Positions 60,233 to 64,000 of a stretch of DNA of 64,000 nucleotides are shown one piece after another (position 1 is the first letter of the stretch; the number at the start of each line of letters is the position of its first letter). Source of the stretch: NIOZ-UU13 sp964653075. Its GTDB lineage: Bacteria > Planctomycetota > Phycisphaerae > Sedimentisphaerales > Anaerobacaceae. The translations under genes and the position numbers were made by a program. The notes below the pieces were generated by a model, which was not told where the DNA came from, did not search any database, and worked only from the letters and a program-made list of their open reading frames with translations. The stretch spans positions 39,923 to 103,922 of the forward strand of contig CAZZAX010000004.1 of assembly GCA_964653075.1 (NCBI GenBank), given 5' to 3'.

Positions 60233-62278
60233 ATGAATAACGCAGTCAGAACTTTTAGCCTGACACTTTTCTACAAAACAAGCTCAACATCGTCGAAGTC
60301 ATTAATTTTATTGCTTGTTCTCTGTTTATTTGACATGGCGGCCAAAGCACAATCTGACGTCAGGGAAAAAATATCTTCGGCTCAGACAAGCACCTTTGTA
60401 TTTAAGTATGACGAAAGTACTATAGTTAAAGCCGGGGGTTTTGAAGGAGTCCATGAAACTTACCACATAGAAGGAACACTCCAATTATCTGTAGATTTTG
60501 ATTCAATTACTGCCTTATTCTCTCGAGTCGATGCAAATCTTCTTGATGAGAACGGTTTACTGTATGAAAAGAGTCTGGGTGAAATCTTAAATATGACAGA
60601 ACTTATTGGTACTGTAGTTAATGATAACAAAATCGAATTTGTGGGCCAAACCTCGGATGGTCTGGAAAGTGCAATCCGGTTGATGCTACTCTTAACAGGT
60701 GATACTGCACACCTTACTGGCCAAACAATCCCAACACATAATAGTGCAGATTTTTTCATTTACGAATTAAAATCAACTGCATTGAAAAAATACGGCGGGG
60801 GCACAGGTGATTCAAATGACCCATATCTGATTTATACACCCGAGCGAATGAACGCAATCGGCGCCGAACCAAACGACGGGGACAAGCACTTTAAGCTCAT
60901 GGACGATATTGACCTCGACGGGTTTACAGGAACAGATTTCAATATAGTTGGAAAAGGTTGGGCTTATCCATTTACCGGTGTTTTCGACGGCAACGGAAAA
61001 AAAATCTTGAATTTTACATACACTTCTACAGATACGGACTACATAGGACTTTTCAGGTACATCAGTTTAATATGGGGAAAAGATACTATTATCAAAAATT
61101 TGGGATTGATTAATCCAAATGTAGCCGCAGGAAAAGGACGGCATGTTGGTATATTGATTGGATATTTAGAAAGTGATATTAGAAAGTCCTCATTAGAGTC
61201 CGAAACTATCATAGGATGTTATGTGCAAGGCGGCAGTGTTTCGGGTGGGGACCGTGTCGGTGGATTGGTGGGAAGTAATGGTGGTCTAATCATCAGATGC
61301 TACGCTACTAACAGCGTATCGGGCAATGACTTTGTCGGCGGGCTGGTGGGATATAATGAGGGTGCAATCACCAACTGCTATTCAGCCGGTAAAGTTAAGG
61401 GTAAAATTAATGTCGGCGGAATGGCGGGAAACGGCTCGTATGGCACGGTTACGGCTTCTTTCTGGGATATTCAAACCAGTGATCAGACAACGAGTGCTGG
61501 TGGTGAAGGCAAAACCACTGCCGAGATGAAAACAATGAGCACCTTTACCGATGCCGGCTGGGATTTTGCAGGCGAGAGTGTAAACGGCATAGAGGATATC
61601 TGGAGCATCTGTGAGGGAACGAATTATCCGAGATTAACTTGGCAAATTCCGGCGGGCGATTTTGTCTGTCCAGATGGCATCAACATAGAAGACTTTTTGT
61701 TTTTCATCGGGCATTGGCGGGATGATATCTGCGATTCAGACAATGGTTATTGTCAGGGAACAGACCTTGATAAGTCCGGTACGGTCGATACGGCCGACCT
61801 TGAAATTTTTATTGAAAACTGGCTGGACAATAACACTCCTGCCAACTCTGATTCCGTAGTTGAAGATAATGTAGAATATTACATCCAAACGAATAAGCAT
61901 ATTTATAACCTGGGAGAAAATGTGCGTATACTGTACAAAGTGACGAATCTGGGCGGTGAACCGGTGGATGTAGGATATACTGTTCTTGGGATGTTCTTTT
62001 GTCGCTTTAATATCAAGGACGAGGATGGTAATTACGTGTGGAAGTGGCCATGGATAACACCTCTCGGGCCTTCGATGAAATTTACTTTGGGGCCATTTGG
62101 GCTGCAGGAGTTTCGAATCAATTGGAATATGATAAATGATAACGGAACGTCGGGACCTGATGATGGCTTTTCTGTAGGCCCTGGGATATATAATATAGTT
62201 GGAACATTGGACATGGAACCCAACGAAAAAAGAGTTTCTGTATCGATATCTGTTGCAATAAGAGATTCCGATGGTTAA
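60233..62278 (+). CDS. secreted GLUG-repeat protein with dockerin-like and BsuPI-like domains
   Basis: 681 residues. A signal peptide ends near residue 39 ('LVLCLFDMAAKA'). Residues about 45-185 are an unrecognised domain. About 190-460 holds GLUG-type repeats ('RVGGLVGSNGGLIIRCYAT', 'FVGGLVGYNEGAITNCYSAG', 'NVGGMAGNGSYGTVTASFWD'), which are seen in adhesins and IgA-protease-type proteins. Next come two dockerin-like loops ('DGINIEDFLFFIGHW', 'DLDKSGTVDTADLEIFIENW'). The last 140 residues ('DNVEYYIQTNKHIYNLGENV') resemble the BsuPI proteinase-inhibitor-type beta-sandwich. Probably anchored to or assembled on the cell surface. Confidence 0.75.
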   Translation: MNNAVRTFSLTLFYKTSSTSSKSLILLLVLCLFDMAAKAQSDVREKISSAQTSTFVFKYDESTIVKAGGFEGVHETYHIEGTLQLSVDFDSITALFSRVDANLLDENGLLYEKSLGEILNMTELIGTVVNDNKIEFVGQTSDGLESAIRLMLLLTGDTAHLTGQTIPTHNSADFFIYELKSTALKKYGGGTGDSNDPYLIYTPERMNAIGAEPNDGDKHFKLMDDIDLDGFTGTDFNIVGKGWAYPFTGVFDGNGKKILNFTYTSTDTDYIGLFRYISLIWGKDTIIKNLGLINPNVAAGKGRHVGILIGYLESDIRKSSLESETIIGCYVQGGSVSGGDRVGGLVGSNGGLIIRCYATNSVSGNDFVGGLVGYNEGAITNCYSAGKVKGKINVGGMAGNGSYGTVTASFWDIQTSDQTTSAGGEGKTTAEMKTMSTFTDAGWDFAGESVNGIEDIWSICEGTNYPRLTWQIPAGDFVCPDGINIEDFLFFIGHWRDDICDSDNGYCQGTDLDKSGTVDTADLEIFIENWLDNNTPANSDSVVEDNVEYYIQTNKHIYNLGENVRILYKVTNLGGEPVDVGYTVLGMFFCRFNIKDEDGNYVWKWPWITPLGPSMKFTLGPFGLQEFRINWNMINDNGTSGPDDGFSVGPGIYNIVGTLDMEPNEKRVSVSISVAIRDSDG

Positions 62279-62328
62279 AATTCTACATTTCAAAACATCT
62301 CATATTGAATTTGTGAAGGAGGACAGTT

Positions 62329-64000
62329 ATGTCTAAGAAATTGATTCTTTTGGTTTCTATTGTTTTGTTTATCATTATGGCAGGTGATGCAACAGCCTCG
62401 CTGATTGGTTACTGGAAGCTGGATGAAAATGACGGATCGAGTACTGCAGATTCGTCGGGGTATGGAAATGATGGGATACTTATAGGAGCGATGTGGACAG
62501 GGGGAAAATCGGGCCCGGCTCTGTATTTTGACGGAGTTGACGACTACGTGCTTTGCGCTGAAAGGATTGGGATCGGGCCGGGCACTTATCCTGATGTGCT
62601 TATGCCTGAGATATTTACTGTTTCCTGCTGGACAAAGCTCGATAACTTTGCGTATTTCAGCAGCTTTATCGGCAACGGTATTGATACCGGCGATGATGAG
62701 TGCGGATTCTTCTTGTACAATTGGGGCTGGGAAGGTGAGAACGAACAGGACTTTGGGCTGGCTATACGAACTGAAAACGGAATGAATTATGTCGAAACTC
62801 CGAATATCTACCAGACGAATACCTGGTATCACCTTGCTGCTACGTATGATGGAACGAGCGTTAAAATTTATATCAACGGTGCACTGGTGACGGGGCCCGA
62901 GAATGTAGGCGGCCCCATACGGTGGATCAGTGCTACAAGCGGCAATTACCCGGAAAGGTTCGCTATAGGTGTGTGGTTGGATCCGGGCTACGATTTGTGG
63001 ATTGACGGTGTGATTGATGAGGTGGGCTATTGGAGTCATGTGCTGACGGAAGTCGAGATAAAAAAGCTGGCCGCTATTACAAATGCCAGTGAACCGAGTC
63101 CCGTCGATGGTTCCATGTATCCGGATACATGGGTGAGTCTTAGCTGGGTGTCGGGAGCTTATGCAGTCTCGCATGATGTGTATTTGAGTGATAATTTCTA
63201 CGATGTCAATGCCGGCGCTGAAGGTTCGTTCCTGGGTAACCAGACCTCGACGTCTGCTGTGGCCGGCTTTCCGGGATTTGCTTTTCCGGACGGTCTTGTT
63301 CCGGGTACGACATATTACTGGCGAATCGATGAGGTCAATAACGCAGACCCGAACAGTCCCTGGGAAGGCGATGTCTGGAGCTTTACTGTTCCACCTAAGA
63401 CTGCTTATGCACCCGACCCGGCCGATGGTTCTGAGGCTGTAGATCCGAATGCAGAGCTTAGCTGGACACCGGGTTTCGGTGCGAAACTGCACACCGTTTA
63501 TTTCGGTGAGAACTTTGACGATGTTAACAATGCAACCGGTGGTCTTACTCAGGGAACTGCGACATATATTCCCGGTACGCTTAAAATGGCCAAGACTTAC
63601 TACTGGCGGGTTGATGAGTTCGATGTTGTCGAAACGCATAAGGGCGACGTCTGGAGCTTTACAACTGTGGGTGCTGTGGGCAGCCCGGAGCCGGCTAACG
63701 GCGCCGTGGATGTGACACAGACGCCGGTTCTTACGTGGGTGCCGGGAGTTTTTGCCGATTCGCATGAGGTCTATTTCGGCTCTGACGCTCAAGCGGTGAA
63801 AAACGCCGATACGAGTTCGCCTGAGTATAAAGGTACAAGAAACCTCGGTTCCGAGAGCTATGACGCCGGACAGCTTGAGTGGAATACTACTTACTACTGG
63901 CGGATTGATGAGGTCAATAACGCCAACACCGACAGTCCGTGGACAGGCCCTCTCTGGAGCTTCACTACGGCCAACTTCCTTGTCGTGGACGACTTTGAGG
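62329..64000 (+). CDS. secreted LamG-domain protein with Fn3-like repeats (cut by window end)
   Basis: ATG 62329 follows gaaggagga at 62315-62323; the frame stays open to the last base, 557 codons. A signal peptide (MSKKLILLVSIVLFIIM...) ends near residue 24. A LamG/concanavalin-like domain spans about 25-250 ('LIGYWKLDENDGSS', 'NTWYHLAATYDGTSVKIYING', 'WIDGVIDEVGYW'). Then three repeats of about 95 residues each end in 'YYWRIDEVNNADPNSPW', 'YYWRVDEFD' or 'YYWRIDEVNNANTDSPW', with 'LSWTPG' near their starts. The last visible residues 'FLVVDDFE' begin a further, usually carbohydrate-binding, domain. Such proteins are typical polysaccharide-handling exoproteins of this phylum. Confidence 0.85.
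   Translation, partial: MSKKLILLVSIVLFIIMAGDATASLIGYWKLDENDGSSTADSSGYGNDGILIGAMWTGGKSGPALYFDGVDDYVLCAERIGIGPGTYPDVLMPEIFTVSCWTKLDNFAYFSSFIGNGIDTGDDECGFFLYNWGWEGENEQDFGLAIRTENGMNYVETPNIYQTNTWYHLAATYDGTSVKIYINGALVTGPENVGGPIRWISATSGNYPERFAIGVWLDPGYDLWIDGVIDEVGYWSHVLTEVEIKKLAAITNASEPSPVDGSMYPDTWVSLSWVSGAYAVSHDVYLSDNFYDVNAGAEGSFLGNQTSTSAVAGFPGFAFPDGLVPGTTYYWRIDEVNNADPNSPWEGDVWSFTVPPKTAYAPDPADGSEAVDPNAELSWTPGFGAKLHTVYFGENFDDVNNATGGLTQGTATYIPGTLKMAKTYYWRVDEFDVVETHKGDVWSFTTVGAVGSPEPANGAVDVTQTPVLTWVPGVFADSHEVYFGSDAQAVKNADTSSPEYKGTRNLGSESYDAGQLEWNTTYYWRIDEVNNANTDSPWTGPLWSFTTANFLVVDDFE

Noticed and set aside
62290..63792. 500-codon minus-strand open frame near the window end
   Set aside because: It lies opposite the LamG protein, which has a signal peptide, ribosome site and recognisable repeats; the minus frame has no family content and is His/Arg/Ser-rich as antisense frames are.

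Overview
The window looks like a chromosomal piece of a Planctomycetota bacterium, most likely class Phycisphaerae (the anaerobic, polysaccharide-degrading relatives of Sedimentisphaerales). This is inferred from a protein repertoire typical of that group: secreted LamG proteins with repeated 'YYWRIDEVN' modules, dockerin-like C-termini (in the proteins at 15375 and 60233), lamin-tail/CotH proteins, very large PQQ-type beta-propellers, Tat-exported sugar-acid-type enzymes, and an ECF sigma factor fused to a giant extracytoplasmic region. I saw no rRNA, tRNA, CRISPR array, insertion sequence or phage genes.

Layout. 1-8.2 kb: tail of a beta-propeller protein, a secreted M23 peptidase with PKD-type domains, an exported alpha/beta hydrolase, a 1095-residue PQQ propeller with an N-terminal methyltransferase-like domain, and a GIY-YIG nuclease. 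8.5-15.1 kb: UvrD/PcrA-type helicase, an Asp-box (sialidase-like) secreted protein, an RraA/HMG-aldolase-like protein, an aldehyde:ferredoxin oxidoreductase and its MoaD-like partner. 15.3-20.1 kb: DUF362 membrane protein ending in a dockerin, then two divergently oriented exported enzymes (aldo/keto-reductase-like and enolase-superfamily). 20.5-25.1 kb: the sigma-factor/carboxypeptidase-regulatory-domain fusion, followed by a decayed relic of its own C-terminus. 25.1-36.3 kb: two giant divergent secreted proteins (PQQ propeller with methyltransferase-like and malectin-like domains; CotH/lamin-tail/beta-helix protein).

36.4-49 kb is a housekeeping block: class IV aminotransferase, rplU, siroheme dehydrogenase, fumarase beta subunit, YchF-like GTPase, glutaminyl cyclase, sorbitol-type dehydrogenase, SDR, cinA, pilB-like and pilT-like ATPases, a DUF2752 membrane protein and an inositol-monophosphatase. 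48.9-59.7 kb, on the minus strand, is a type II secretion/pseudopilus operon in the canonical order E-F-G-G-G-H-I-J-K, read from a good promoter near 59.8 kb, with three GspG-like pseudopilins and a very large GspK. 60.2-64 kb holds two more secreted proteins (GLUG/dockerin; LamG with Fn3-like repeats, cut by the window end).

Possible links: the secretion operon may export the large dockerin, LamG and propeller proteins; the AOR/MoaD/RraA/enolase-superfamily/dehydrogenase genes suggest oxidation of sugar acids or aldehydes released from polysaccharides. The most unusual items are the sigma-factor fusion with its downstream relic, the exported methyltransferase-like domains inside two propeller proteins, and the triplicated GspG operon. 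Several sigma70-type promoters are legible, and two of them imply nearly leaderless transcripts. Everything is read by eye; no database search was run.
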